From positions 5,270,001 to 5,334,000 of the forward strand of contig NZ_LT629793.1 of the NCBI RefSeq assembly GCF_900105735.1: a stretch of 64,000 nucleotides of DNA, given 5' to 3'. Position 1 is the stretch's first letter. Every line of letters starts with the position of its first letter. The notes beneath the pieces were generated by a model that saw nothing but the letters and a program-made list of their open reading frames with translations, was not told the origin of the DNA and made no database searches. Of the stretch, positions 37,018-47,750 are shown in pieces. The DNA is from Pseudomonas yamanorum (lineage in GTDB: Bacteria; Pseudomonadota; Gammaproteobacteria; Pseudomonadales; Pseudomonadaceae). Position numbers and translations under genes: made by a program.

Positions 37018-37096
37018 GCTGGCATGAATTTTGTTGCTGTAGCTGCTTGAGGCGTCGTCCGTCAAGAAAGCGCCAGCCCCGATCAGGAGAAGAGTC

Positions 37097-38497
37097 ATGG
37101 GTGATATCACGGTAAGCGGCCCGGTTACGGGGATTAATACCGAGTCGATCGTTACGGCCTTGGTGAACGCTGAACAAGCGCCCAAGCAGTCGCAGATCAA
37201 CAAGCAGACGCAAACGTCGACCGCCCAACTGTCCTCGATCGGCAAGATTCAAGCGGCGCTGGATGCCTTCCGCGGCGCCATGGACAACATGACCAAGGAC
37301 GCCAGTATCGGCGGCCTGACGGCGACCACCTCGGATGCCAATGTTTCTACCGTCACCCTGGGCGCCGGTGCTTCTGCCGGGAGCTACTCCTTGATCGTCA
37401 GCCAACTGGCGACGGCTTCGAAAGTTGCTACCCAGACTTATGCGGCGGGGGCGAAGACGGTCGTCAATACCGGCACCACTGCGACGACCCTGGAAATTTC
37501 CCAGTCAGGTCAGAGCTATGGGGTCAGCGTTCCACCTGGAGCGACGTTGCAGCAGGTGCGTGACTCAATCAACGCGCAATACAGCAGCGCAGGTCTGAGT
37601 GCCAACATTCTGACTGATGCCACCGGTTCCCGACTGGTCGTGACGTCTTCCAATACTGGCGCCGGTACCGATATCAAGCTGGGTGGCAACTCCGGTTTGG
37701 ATACTGGCTCTTCAGTGGTGGGCAGCCCGCCGCAGAATGCGAAGTACACCATTGACGGTACTGCTCAGGAATCCAAGAGCAATACCCTGTCCGACGCGAT
37801 CAGTGGTGTGAGTATTAAGTTGGTGGCGGTGTCTCCGCTGCCCACCGGCAGCAAAGATGAAAAGGATCGGATAGCATCAACCATCACCGTCACGCGTAGT
37901 ACCGACACTCTCAAGAGTTCGGTAAAGGGTTTTGTCGACACCTATAACGCCCTGATGACCGCGATCAATACCGAGACCGCCGTCACTACCAACGCGGATG
38001 GTTCCACCACTTCTGCTGCGCTGACGGGCGATTCCACCATGCGCGGTTTGCAGACGGCCGTGCGTGCTCAGCTGAATGCGTTGGCCGGTACGGGCACATT
38101 GAAATCCCTGGCCCAGTTTGGTGTGAACACTGACCAGACAACCGGCAAGTTGAGCATTGACGACAAGGTGTTCAGTGCCGCCATCGCCACCAATCCCACC
38201 GACATCGGCGGCATTTTCAATGGTGACAATGGCCTGTTGGCGCGTATGAAATCTGCGACCGACAGCTATGCGGTGACCAACACCGGCGTCCTGGCCACGC
38301 GTTCTTCGACGCTGTCGGCCAACCTCAAGGACCTGCAAAACCAGCAGGACACCCTGACCGCGCGCATGGCTGCCCTGAAGACAAGCCTGACCGCCAAGTA
38401 CACGACCATGAACAACCTGGTGGCTCAGCTCACCAGTCAACGCTCCAGTGTCATGACCACGCTCAACGCGCTGAACAAGACCTCCTCGGACAGTTGA
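37097..38497 (+). CDS. fliD: Flagellar filament cap protein FliD
   Basis: A 466-residue HAP2 that folds incoming flagellin at the filament tip. It has the N-terminal GINTESIVTALVNAEQAPKQSQ, two IgG-like outer regions in the middle, and a C-terminal helix of FliD type (QNQQDTLTARMAALKTSLTAKYTTMNNLVAQL). In P. aeruginosa the cap also binds mucin. The AGGAGAAGAG ribosome site precedes the ATG. Confidence 0.95.
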   Translation: MGDITVSGPVTGINTESIVTALVNAEQAPKQSQINKQTQTSTAQLSSIGKIQAALDAFRGAMDNMTKDASIGGLTATTSDANVSTVTLGAGASAGSYSLIVSQLATASKVATQTYAAGAKTVVNTGTTATTLEISQSGQSYGVSVPPGATLQQVRDSINAQYSSAGLSANILTDATGSRLVVTSSNTGAGTDIKLGGNSGLDTGSSVVGSPPQNAKYTIDGTAQESKSNTLSDAISGVSIKLVAVSPLPTGSKDEKDRIASTITVTRSTDTLKSSVKGFVDTYNALMTAINTETAVTTNADGSTTSAALTGDSTMRGLQTAVRAQLNALAGTGTLKSLAQFGVNTDQTTGKLSIDDKVFSAAIATNPTDIGGIFNGDNGLLARMKSATDSYAVTNTGVLATRSSTLSANLKDLQNQQDTLTARMAALKTSLTAKYTTMNNLVAQLTSQRSSVMTTLNALNKTSSDS

Positions 38498-38509
38498 TCC
38501 TCAATGAAG

Positions 38510-38542
38510 CCGCCCGGTGAAGTGAATAGCTTCGCTGGGCGG
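38510..38542 (+). other. Stable hairpin between fliD and fliS
   Basis: CCGCCC/GGGCGG is continued by seven further pairs including G-T. It lies 13 bases after fliD but has no T run. It may be a stability or attenuation element rather than a full terminator. Confidence 0.5.
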
Positions 38543-38641
38543 GATCTTCAGCAGACCGCCGGCTTAAAGTTTTTTGCGACACCGTCGACATAATAGTCAG
38601 AGCCCATTCTTTTTAGCTGTTGCCTGTCACGAGGTAGAAAC

Positions 38642-39031
38642 ATGAATCCCATGAGAGCCCTTCGCCAATACCAGAAGGTCAATTCCCATGCCCAGGTCTC
38701 CGAAGCCAGCCCGCACCGTCTGGTTCAAATGCTGATGGAAGGCGCGCTGGACCGCATGGCCCAGGCCAAGGGCGCCATGGCTCGTGGTGACATCGCGCAA
38801 AAGGGCCTGTTGCTGGGCAAGGCGATCGATATCCTGATTGGCCTGCGTGACGGCCTGAACCCGGAAAAAACCGATGATCCGGCCGCCTTGCAGCAATTGG
38901 ATAACCTGTACGCCTACATGACCACGCGCTTGCTCGAAGCCAATACCAAGAGCGATGTGGCAATGATCGACGAAGTAGCCGGCTTGATGATTACGCTCAA
39001 GGAAGGCTGGGACGGTATTGCAACACTGTAG
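38642..39031 (+). CDS. fliS: Flagellin export chaperone FliS
   Basis: A 129-residue helical bundle chaperone that binds the C-terminal disordered end of flagellin and prevents early polymerisation. Typical features are the N-terminal ALRQYQKVNSHAQVSEASPHRLVQMLMEGAL and the central GKAIDILIGLRDGLN. It has a ribosome site CACGAGGTAGAAAC. The FliT-like gene follows by 24 bases. Confidence 0.95.
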   Translation: MNPMRALRQYQKVNSHAQVSEASPHRLVQMLMEGALDRMAQAKGAMARGDIAQKGLLLGKAIDILIGLRDGLNPEKTDDPAALQQLDNLYAYMTTRLLEANTKSDVAMIDEVAGLMITLKEGWDGIATL

Positions 39032-39055
39032 GCCTGCTGGCCTGAGGAAGACGTT

Positions 39056-39352
39056 ATGAACCACGCCCTGCAACGGATTGACGAGACCCGCGAAGCCTTG
39101 ATGGACGCATTGGCCGCACGTAACTGGGACGCCATCGGCGAACTGGACCTGGGGTGTCGTGCGGTGATTGATGAGGCGCTGAGCAATGCGCCGGTGGACG
39201 AAGATGCCCTGCGGGAAAAGCTGGAGAGTTTGCTGGAGGTGTATCAGCAGCTGCTTGAGGTGACAACCGGGGAGCGTCAGGCGATTTTCGAGGAGATGTC
39301 GCAGATCAACCGAGCGGAAAGTGCGTCAAAGGTTTACCATCTGTTCGGCTGA
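39056..39352 (+). CDS. fliT: FliT-like flagellar chaperone
   Basis: A 98-residue helical acidic protein in the place of fliT. The assignment rests mainly on position after fliS and on size. FliT family sequences are weakly conserved: it has REALMDALAARNWDAIGELDLGCRAVID and a charged central helix. In enterics FliT is the chaperone for FliD. Some Pseudomonas annotations call it only flagellar assembly protein FliT. Confidence 0.75.
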   Translation: MNHALQRIDETREALMDALAARNWDAIGELDLGCRAVIDEALSNAPVDEDALREKLESLLEVYQQLLEVTTGERQAIFEEMSQINRAESASKVYHLFG

Positions 39353-39523
39353 AGGCTCAGTTAATCCGAACAAGGCGCGTCATTAATTTGACCGTGCACA
39401 TATTTTTGACTTAACTAGTGCTATTTTCAGACGTCAGAAAGCTGTAGCGCAGAAAATGCCTACCGCTATCTAGATTGCCCCAACTCGAGGGCATTAGAGT
39501 TTTACTAGGGAAGTTGCTATTGC

Positions 39524-40999
<1,476 letters not shown>

Positions 41000-41010
41000 C
41001 GCCTGTTTTT

Positions 41011-41040
41011 CAAACCGCTGATTAATCAGCGGTTTTTTTT
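41011..41040 (+). terminator. Rho-independent terminator after fleQ
   Basis: The stem AAACCGCTG with CAGCGGTTT, loop ATTAAT, and eight T residues. The sigma-54 promoter of fleS starts at the very next base. Confidence 0.93.
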
Positions 41041-41056
41041 CGGCACGGGTATTGCT
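41041..41056 (+). promoter_or_regulatory. Sigma-54 promoter of fleSR
   Basis: CGGCACGGGTATTGCT has GG at 41042-41043 and GC at 41054-41055 with the required ten bases between. It lies 50 bases before the fleS start and directly abuts the fleQ terminator. Confidence 0.88.
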
Positions 41057-41106
41057 ACAGCACTCGCAACGTTCCGTTTAACTGACGGTCAGCCAAGCGA
41101 GAGAGC

Positions 41107-42321
41107 ATGATGCCCCACGCCGCCCAACTATCTTCGGTCCCTGACACTCAGGGGCCTGCCCCCTCCGTAGAGCAGATCAGCCGTCTCGGGCTTGAGCAGG
41201 CGTTTTCCCTGTTCAACCAGATGTCGAGCCAATTGACTGACTCCTACAGCCTGTTGGAAGCACGGGTTTCCGAGCTTAAAGGCGAGTTGGCGGTGGTCAG
41301 CGCCCAGCGCATGGAAGAGCTGGCCGAGAAAGAGCGCCTGGCCAACCGCCTGCAAAACCTCCTCGACCTGTTGCCCGGTGGCGTGATCGTCATCGACGAC
41401 CAGGGCCGCGTGCGCGAAGCCAACCCGGCCGCCTGCGACATGCTGGGCCTGCCGCTGGAAGGCGAGCTGTGGCGCGAGGTCATCACCCGCTGCTTTGCGC
41501 CGCGGGAAGACGACGGCCACGAAATCTCCCTCAAGGACGGACGCCGCTTGTCCATCGCCACCCGTTCCCTGGATGCCGAGCCCGGCCAGTTGGTGTTGCT
41601 CAACGACCTGACTGAAACCCGTCACCTGCAAGACCAGTTGGCACGCCACGAGCGCCTGTCATCCCTGGGGCGGATGGTCGCTTCTCTGGCGCATCAGATT
41701 CGTACCCCGTTGTCCGCTGCGCTGATTTACGCCAGTCATTTGACTGATGAGCAGTTGCCGGCGGCCACCCACCAGCGTTTTGCCGGGCGGCTCAAGGAGC
41801 GCCTGCACGAGCTGGAGCATCAGGTGCGCGACATGCTGGTGTTTGCCCGCGGCGAATTGCCGCTGACCGATCGTGTCACCCCGGCTGCATTGATGCAGTC
41901 CCTGCAAGCCGCAGCCGCCACCCATATCCAGGAAGCGTCAGTCCGTTGGCAGTGCGACAGCCATCACGGCGAGTTGCTGTGCAACCGCGACACCCTGGTG
42001 GGCGCGCTGCTCAACCTGATCGAAAACGCGACCCAGGCCAGCGGCCCCGGGGCGCGGCTCAAAGTGCACCTGTATAGTCGCGGCGACACCTTGCGCCTGA
42101 GCATCAGCGACGGTGGCAGCGGGATTGACCCGGTGGTGCTGCAACGCCTCGGCGAACCTTTTTTCACCACCAAAACCAACGGTACCGGCCTGGGCCTGAC
42201 CGTGGTCAAGGCAGTCGCCCGTGCCCATCAGGGAGAATTGCAGCTGCATTCCCGGTTGGGTCGCGGCACGTGCGCGTTGATCACGCTGCCGCTGTTTTCA
42301 TGCGCCGTCAGCGCGGAGTAA
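41107..42321 (+). CDS. fleS: FleS sensor histidine kinase
   Basis: A 404-residue cytoplasmic kinase without membrane segments. A helical N-terminus (to about 80) is followed by a PAS domain (80-170), the HisKA site His196 in SLAHQIRTP, and a catalytic ATPase domain with NLIENATQA and GTGLGLTVVKAVA. It phosphorylates FleR, the activator of the middle flagellar genes. The ATG at 41107 is followed by another at 41110. The fleR start lies six bases after its stop. Confidence 0.95.
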   Translation: MMPHAAQLSSVPDTQGPAPSVEQISRLGLEQAFSLFNQMSSQLTDSYSLLEARVSELKGELAVVSAQRMEELAEKERLANRLQNLLDLLPGGVIVIDDQGRVREANPAACDMLGLPLEGELWREVITRCFAPREDDGHEISLKDGRRLSIATRSLDAEPGQLVLLNDLTETRHLQDQLARHERLSSLGRMVASLAHQIRTPLSAALIYASHLTDEQLPAATHQRFAGRLKERLHELEHQVRDMLVFARGELPLTDRVTPAALMQSLQAAAATHIQEASVRWQCDSHHGELLCNRDTLVGALLNLIENATQASGPGARLKVHLYSRGDTLRLSISDGGSGIDPVVLQRLGEPFFTTKTNGTGLGLTVVKAVARAHQGELQLHSRLGRGTCALITLPLFSCAVSAE

Positions 42322-42327
42322 AAGGTC

Positions 42328-43710
42328 ATGGCTATCAAGGTTTTATTGGTTGAAGACGATCGCGCCCTGCGTGAAGCATTGGCTGACACGCTGTTGCTGG
42401 CGGGCCATGACTACCGGGCGGTCGGTTCTGCCGAAGACGCCTTGGAGGCCGTGGAGCAGGAGTCCTTCAGCCTGGTGGTCAGCGACGTGAACATGCCGGG
42501 CATGGACGGCCACCAATTGCTCGGCCTGTTGCGTGCGCGCCAGCCGCAATTGCCGGTGCTGTTGATGACCGCCCACGGTGCCGTGGAGCGCGCCGTCGAC
42601 GCCATGCGCCAGGGCGCTGCGGATTACCTGGTCAAACCTTTCGAACCCAAAGCCTTGATCGAACTGGTCGCCCGCCATGCCCTCGGTGCCCTGGGTGTCG
42701 CTGACGGCGAAGGTCCGATTGCCTTCGAGCCGGCCAGTGCGCAATTGCTGGAGCTGGCGGCCCGTGTCGCCCGCAGCGATTCCACCGTATTGATCTCCGG
42801 CGAGTCCGGCACCGGCAAGGAAGTGCTGGCGCGCTACATCCACCAGCAGTCCCATCGTGCCAGTCAGCCGTTCATTGCGATCAACTGCGCGGCCATCCCC
42901 GACAACATGCTCGAAGCCACCTTGTTCGGCCATGAGAAAGGCTCGTTCACCGGCGCCATCGCCGCCCAGGCCGGCAAGTTCGAGCAGGCCGATGGCGGCA
43001 CCATCCTGCTCGACGAAATCTCCGAAATGCCCCTTGGCCTGCAAGCCAAATTGTTGCGGGTATTGCAGGAGCGCGAAGTGGAGCGGGTGGGGGCACGCAA
43101 GCCGATCCAGCTGGACATCCGTGTGGTGGCCACCACCAACCGCGACCTGGCGGGCGAAGTGGCGGCGGGGCGCTTCCGTGAGGATCTGTTCTACCGCCTC
43201 TCGGTGTTCCCGTTGGCCTGGCGCCCGTTGCGCGAGCGCCCGGCAGACATCATTCCGCTGGCCGAACGCCTGCTGAGCAAGCACGTCAATAAAATGAAGC
43301 ACGCCCAGGCGCGCCTGTCGCCCGACGCCCAGGCCTGCCTGATCAGCTACCCCTGGCCCGGCAACGTGCGGGAACTGGACAATGCAATCCAGCGCGCTTT
43401 GATTCTGCAACAGGGCGGTTTGATCCAGCCTCAAGACTTCTGCCTGGCCATGGGCACGGGCGCAGCGCCGTTGCCAAGCCTGGCGGTCGCGCCACAGATT
43501 GAAGCCGCGCCTGCCGAGTCGGCCGGTGCCTTGGGTGACGACCTGCGCCGCCGCGAATTCCAGATGATCATCGACACCTTGCGCTCCGAGCGCGGCCGCC
43601 GCAAAGAGGCCGCCGAGCGCCTGGGTATCAGCCCGCGCACCCTGCGCTACAAGCTGGCGCAGATGCGCGATGCCGGGATGGACGTGGAAGCCTACCTCTA
43701 CGCCACCTGA
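42328..43710 (+). CDS. fleR: FleR response regulator, sigma-54 activator
   Basis: A 460-residue NtrC-type regulator. The REC domain has phospho-acceptor Asp53 (VSDVNMPGMDG) and the switch residues T and K (LLMTAHG, DYLVKPFEP). The AAA+ domain has GESGTGKE and the sigma-54 loop written GSFTGA in place of GAFTGA. A Fis-type HTH (KEAAERLGISPRTLRYKLAQM) ends it. With FleS it drives later genes of basal body and hook in P. aeruginosa. Confidence 0.96.
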   Translation: MAIKVLLVEDDRALREALADTLLLAGHDYRAVGSAEDALEAVEQESFSLVVSDVNMPGMDGHQLLGLLRARQPQLPVLLMTAHGAVERAVDAMRQGAADYLVKPFEPKALIELVARHALGALGVADGEGPIAFEPASAQLLELAARVARSDSTVLISGESGTGKEVLARYIHQQSHRASQPFIAINCAAIPDNMLEATLFGHEKGSFTGAIAAQAGKFEQADGGTILLDEISEMPLGLQAKLLRVLQEREVERVGARKPIQLDIRVVATTNRDLAGEVAAGRFREDLFYRLSVFPLAWRPLRERPADIIPLAERLLSKHVNKMKHAQARLSPDAQACLISYPWPGNVRELDNAIQRALILQQGGLIQPQDFCLAMGTGAAPLPSLAVAPQIEAAPAESAGALGDDLRRREFQMIIDTLRSERGRRKEAAERLGISPRTLRYKLAQMRDAGMDVEAYLYAT

Positions 43711-43763
43711 AAATTCTCGAAGCCGACAAGGTCAGTCGCCTTTTCTTACAGAATGCCACGGAG

Positions 43764-43780
43764 CTGGCACCCTTGTTGCT
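43764..43780 (+). promoter_or_regulatory. Sigma-54 promoter of the fliE operon
   Basis: TGGCACCCTTGTTGCT is nearly ideal: GG at 43766-43767, GC at 43778-43779, ten bases between. It lies about 60 bases before fliE and should drive fliEFGHIJ. Confidence 0.92.
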
Positions 43781-43840
43781 ACCACCCCTGTAATCGCTGT
43801 GTAGTGTCAAAAAATTGCGGGTCGTCGGAGAGAGAAGGTC

Positions 43841-44173
43841 ATGAGCCAAGGTGTTGAGTTCAATCGGTTGATGTTGGATATGCGGTCCATGCAAATGGAT
43901 GCCATGGCCCAACCGAAATCCGCCGCGCAAGCCGTGCCGGAATTGGGCCAGAGCAGCTTTGCCGACATGCTCGGCCAGGCCATCAACAAAGTCAGCGATA
44001 CCCAACAGGCCTCCAATCAGTTGGCCACCGCCTTCGAGATCGGCAAAAGCGGCGTGGACCTCACCGACGTGATGGTCGCCTCGCAAAAAGCCAGCGTTTC
44101 ATTCCAGGCCTTGACCCAGGTGCGCAACAAGCTGGTTCAAGCCTATCAAGACATCATGCAGATGCCGGTTTAA
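43841..44173 (+). CDS. fliE: Flagellar hook-basal body complex protein FliE
   Basis: A 110-residue small rod adaptor between the MS ring and the proximal rod. The typical C-terminal part is [49 protein letters not shown] is the ribosome site. It is the first gene of fliEFGHIJ. Confidence 0.96.
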   Translation: MSQGVEFNRLMLDMRSMQMDAMAQPKSAAQAVPELGQSSFADMLGQAINKVSDTQQASNQLATAFEIGKSGVDLTDVMVASQKASVSFQALTQVRNKLVQAYQDIMQMPV

Positions 44174-44187
44174 GGACGATTTGAGTC

Positions 44188-45963
44188 ATGGCAGAAGCAG
44201 TCGTGGATAACGCACCCGCCAAGGCAGACGGCAAGCCGCCGCTGTTTGGCCTGTCGTTCCTGGAAAACCTCTCCGAGATGACCATGCTGCGTCAGGTGGG
44301 CCTGATGGTCGGCCTGGCTGCCAGCGTGGCGATTGGTTTTGCCGTGGTGCTGTGGTCCCAGCAACCGGATTACCGCCCGCTGTATGGCAGTCTCGCGGGC
44401 ATGGATTCCAAGCAGATCATGGAAACCCTGGCAGCAGCCGACATCGGCTACACCGTCGAACCGAATTCCGGCGCCCTGTTGGTCAAGGCCGATGATGTGG
44501 CCCGTGCGCGGATGAAGCTGGCTGCGGCCGGCGTCACTCCTTCCGACGCCAATATCGGCTTTGAAATCCTCGACAAGGACCAAGGCCTGGGTACCAGCCA
44601 GTTCATGGAAGCCACCCGCTACCGTCGTGGCCTGGAAGGCGAGCTGGCGCGGACTATTTCTGCGTTGAACAACGTCAAGGGCGCCCGCGTGCACCTGGCG
44701 ATTCCGAAAAGCTCGGTGTTTGTACGCGACGAGCGCAAGCCCAGCGCCTCGGTACTGGTCGAGCTGTTTGCCGGCCGCTCCCTGGAGCCTGGCCAGGTGT
44801 TGGCGATCATCAACCTGGTGGCCACCAGCGTTCCCGAATTGAGCAAGTCGCAAATCACCGTGGTCGACCAGAAGGGCAACCTGCTGTCGGACCTCGCGGA
44901 AAACTCTTCGCTGACCATGGCCGGCAAGCAGTTCGACTACAGCCGTCGCATGGAAAGCATGCTGACCCAGCGTGTGCACAACATCCTGCAACCGGTGTTG
45001 GGCAATGATCGCTACAAGGCTGAAGTGTCTGCCGACGTGGACTTCAGCGCCGTCGAGTCCACCTCCGAGCAGTTCAACCCGGACCAGCCTGCCTTGCGCA
45101 GCGAGCAATCGACCACCGAACAACGCACCGCCAGCAATGGCCCGCAAGGCGTGCCGGGTGCCCTGAGCAACCAGCCGCCAACCCCGGCCACGGCGCCGCA
45201 AACTACCGGTGGCGCTGCCGCTACCGCGGGTGCGGTGCAACCTGGCCAGCCGCTGCTGGACGCCAACGGTCAGCAGATCATGGACCCGGCCACCGGCCAG
45301 CCCATGCTCGCGCCGTACCCGGCCGACAAGCGCAACCAGTCCACCAAGAACTTCGAGCTCGACCGCTCCATCAGCCACACCAAGCAGCAGCAGGGCCGGA
45401 TCAATCGCCTGTCGGTGTCGGTGGTCGTGGATGACCAGGTCAAGATCAACGCCGCCGACGGCGCCGTTACCCGTGCCCCGTGGAGCGCCGATGAATTGGC
45501 GCGCTTCACCCGCCTGGTGCAGGACGCGGTGGGCTTCGATGCCAGCCGTGGCGACAGCGTCAGCGTAATCAACATGCCGTTTTCCGCCGAGCGGGGCGAG
45601 GTGATTGCCGAGGCAGCGTTCTATACTCAGCCGTGGTTCTGGGACATCGTCAAGCAAGTGCTGGGTGTGCTGTTCATCCTGGTGCTGGTGTTCGGTGTGC
45701 TGCGTCCGGTGCTCAACAACATTACCGGTCACGGCAAAAAACAACTGGCCCTGGCCGGCGGCGACGTCGAACTGGGTGGCATGGGCGGCCTGGATGGCGA
45801 ACTGGCCAACGACCGCGTGAGCCTCGGTGGCCCGCAAAGCATTCTGTTGCCGAGCCCGAGCGAGGGTTATGACGCTCAGTTGAACGCAATCAAGAGCCTG
45901 GTGGCCGAAGACCCGGGTCGTGTGGCCCAAGTCGTGAAAGAGTGGATTAACGCAGATGAGTGA
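44188..45963 (+). CDS. fliF: Flagellar M-ring protein FliF
   Basis: A 591-residue MS-ring subunit. Two membrane helices bracket the periplasmic domain (VGLMVGLAASVAIGFAVVLW near residue 55 and ILVLVFGVLRPVLNNI near 500). The central Gln- and Pro-rich region about 310-380 is variable. The C-terminus ends with the FliG-binding part, GRVAQVVKEWINADE. Its last eight bases overlap the start of fliG, so translation is coupled. Confidence 0.97.
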   Translation: MAEAVVDNAPAKADGKPPLFGLSFLENLSEMTMLRQVGLMVGLAASVAIGFAVVLWSQQPDYRPLYGSLAGMDSKQIMETLAAADIGYTVEPNSGALLVKADDVARARMKLAAAGVTPSDANIGFEILDKDQGLGTSQFMEATRYRRGLEGELARTISALNNVKGARVHLAIPKSSVFVRDERKPSASVLVELFAGRSLEPGQVLAIINLVATSVPELSKSQITVVDQKGNLLSDLAENSSLTMAGKQFDYSRRMESMLTQRVHNILQPVLGNDRYKAEVSADVDFSAVESTSEQFNPDQPALRSEQSTTEQRTASNGPQGVPGALSNQPPTPATAPQTTGGAAATAGAVQPGQPLLDANGQQIMDPATGQPMLAPYPADKRNQSTKNFELDRSISHTKQQQGRINRLSVSVVVDDQVKINAADGAVTRAPWSADELARFTRLVQDAVGFDASRGDSVSVINMPFSAERGEVIAEAAFYTQPWFWDIVKQVLGVLFILVLVFGVLRPVLNNITGHGKKQLALAGGDVELGGMGGLDGELANDRVSLGGPQSILLPSPSEGYDAQLNAIKSLVAEDPGRVAQVVKEWINADE

Positions 45964-46975
45964 TAGCCGAGCTGCAGTAGCCAAACTCTCCCGGGTCGAC
46001 AAAGCCGCCGTGCTGTTGCTGTCCCTTGGAGAAACCGACGCCGCCCAAGTGCTGCGCCACATGGGGCCCAAAGAGGTTCAGCGTGTCGGCGTGGCCATGG
46101 CGCAAATGCGCAATGTGCACCGTGAGCAAGTCGAGCAGGTGATGAGCGAGTTCGTCGAGATCGTCGGCGACCAGACCAGCCTGGGTGTCGGCTCCGACAG
46201 CTACATTCGCAAGATGCTCACCTCGGCCCTGGGCGAAGACAAGGCCAACGGCCTGATCGACCGCATCCTGCTGGGTGGCAACACCAGCGGCCTCGACAGC
46301 CTGAAGTGGATGGAACCGCGGGCCGTGGCCGACGTGATCCGCTACGAACACCCGCAGATCCAGGCGATCGTGGTGGCGTATCTCGACCCCGACCAGGCCG
46401 GTGAAGTGCTCGGCCATTTCGACCACAAGGTGCGCCTGGACATCATCCTGCGCGTCTCGTCGTTGAACACCGTACAGCCGGCGGCCCTGAAAGAATTGAA
46501 CACGATTCTCGAGAAGCAGTTCTCGGGTAATTCCAACGCTTCGCGTACCACGTTGGGCGGCATCAAGCGTGCGGCCGACATCATGAACTTCCTCGACAGT
46601 TCGGTGGAAGGCCAGTTGATGGACTCGATCCGCGAGATCGACGATACCCTGTCGGTGCAGATCGAAGACCTCATGTTCGTGTTCAACAACCTCTCCGATG
46701 TCGACGACCGTGGCATCCAGGCGTTGCTGCGTGAAGTCTCCTCCGACGTGCTGGTGCTGGCCCTTAAGGGCTCGGACGAAGGCGTCAAGGAAAAGATCTT
46801 CAAGAACATGTCCAAGCGGGCTTCCGAACTGTTGCGCGACGACCTCGAGGCCAAGGGCCCGGTGCGCGTCAGCGACGTGGAAACTGCGCAGAAAGAAATC
46901 CTCACCATTGCCCGCCGTATGGCCGAAGCCGGAGAAATCGTTCTCGGTGGGAAGGGCGGCGAAGAAATGATTTAA
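45956..46975 (+). CDS. fliG: Flagellar motor switch protein FliG
   Basis: A 339-residue rotor protein of normal length. N, middle and C domains are present, with the EHPQ motif region YEHPQIQAIVVAYLDP. The charged C-terminal torque helix holds MSKRASELLRDDLEAKGPVR and the DVETAQKEI segment. It couples stator force to rotation and binds FliF and FliM. Confidence 0.97.
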   Translation: MSDSRAAVAKLSRVDKAAVLLLSLGETDAAQVLRHMGPKEVQRVGVAMAQMRNVHREQVEQVMSEFVEIVGDQTSLGVGSDSYIRKMLTSALGEDKANGLIDRILLGGNTSGLDSLKWMEPRAVADVIRYEHPQIQAIVVAYLDPDQAGEVLGHFDHKVRLDIILRVSSLNTVQPAALKELNTILEKQFSGNSNASRTTLGGIKRAADIMNFLDSSVEGQLMDSIREIDDTLSVQIEDLMFVFNNLSDVDDRGIQALLREVSSDVLVLALKGSDEGVKEKIFKNMSKRASELLRDDLEAKGPVRVSDVETAQKEILTIARRMAEAGEIVLGGKGGEEMI

Positions 46976-46985
46976 GGCGCCGCGC

Positions 46986-47750
46986 ATGTCGAACAAAGAT
47001 GAGACGCCCAGCGATCTGATTCGCGCACGGGACGTCGGAGGGTTCGACGTCTGGTCGCTGCCCAGTTTCGACCCGCATCGCCCGGAGCCAGAGCCCGAGC
47101 CGGTAGAAGAAGCTCCGGCCGAGATGGAAGAGGTGCCGCTGGAAGAAGTCCAGCCACTGACCCTGGAAGAGCTCGAAAGCATTCGTCAGGAAGCCTACAA
47201 CGAAGGTTTTTCCACCGGCGAGAAAGACGGTTTTCGCAGCACCACCCTCAAGGTCCGCCAGGAAGCCGAGGCGGCGCTGAGCGTCAAGCTGGCCAGCCTG
47301 GAAACCCTGATGGGCAGCCTGTTCGAGCCCATCGCCGAGCAGGATTCGCAGATCGAAAAAGCCATGGTCGGGCTGGTGGAGCACATCACCCGCCAGGTGA
47401 TTCAGCGCGAATTGGCCCTGGATTCCACGCAAATCGAAAGCGTGATGCGCGAAGCCCTCAAGCTGCTGCCCCTGGGCGTCGGCAATGTGCGGCTGTACAT
47501 CAATCCCCAGGATTTCGAACAGGTCAAAGCCCTGCGCGAGCGCCATGAAGAAACCTGGCGCATCGTCGAAGACGCCGCGCTGCTGCCCGGTGGTTGCCGA
47601 GTCGAGACCGAGCACAGCCGCATCGACGCCACGGTGGAGACGCGCATCACCCAGATCATGGCCAAGCTGTTTGACCAGTTGCACGAGCAGGCGCTGCACC
47701 CGGCGGAGCCGGACTTGAGCGTCGAGCTGGACACCCCTGATGCGCCTTGA
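46986..47750 (+). CDS. fliH: Flagellar assembly protein FliH
   Basis: A 254-residue stator-like regulator of the export ATPase. The N-terminal part is acidic with [18 protein letters not shown]. The central coiled coil carries the spaced pattern of small residues ([13 protein letters not shown]), and the C-terminal domain has [13 protein letters not shown]. The start is 10 bases after fliG. It overlaps fliI by 11 bases. Confidence 0.94.
   Translation: MSNKDETPSDLIRARDVGGFDVWSLPSFDPHRPEPEPEPVEEAPAEMEEVPLEEVQPLTLEELESIRQEAYNEGFSTGEKDGFRSTTLKVRQEAEAALSVKLASLETLMGSLFEPIAEQDSQIEKAMVGLVEHITRQVIQRELALDSTQIESVMREALKLLPLGVGNVRLYINPQDFEQVKALRERHEETWRIVEDAALLPGGCRVETEHSRIDATVETRITQIMAKLFDQLHEQALHPAEPDLSVELDTPDAP

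Noticed and set aside
37020..37045. Possible sigma-54 promoter before fliD (TGGCATGAATTTTGTTGCT)
   Set aside because: The GG and GC doublets are 13 bases apart instead of 10, which sigma-54 does not tolerate.
35140..37245. A 701-residue antisense frame over fliC and flaG
   Set aside because: The Ser/Gly-rich product is the complement of the flagellin repeats and crosses two terminators.
38560..38590. Possible sigma-54 promoter before fliS (GGCTTAAAGTTTTTTGC)
   Set aside because: The spacing between GG and GC is again 13 bases.
44170..46071. A 633-residue antisense frame over fliF
   Set aside because: It overlaps a complete FliF and has a shadow-like composition.
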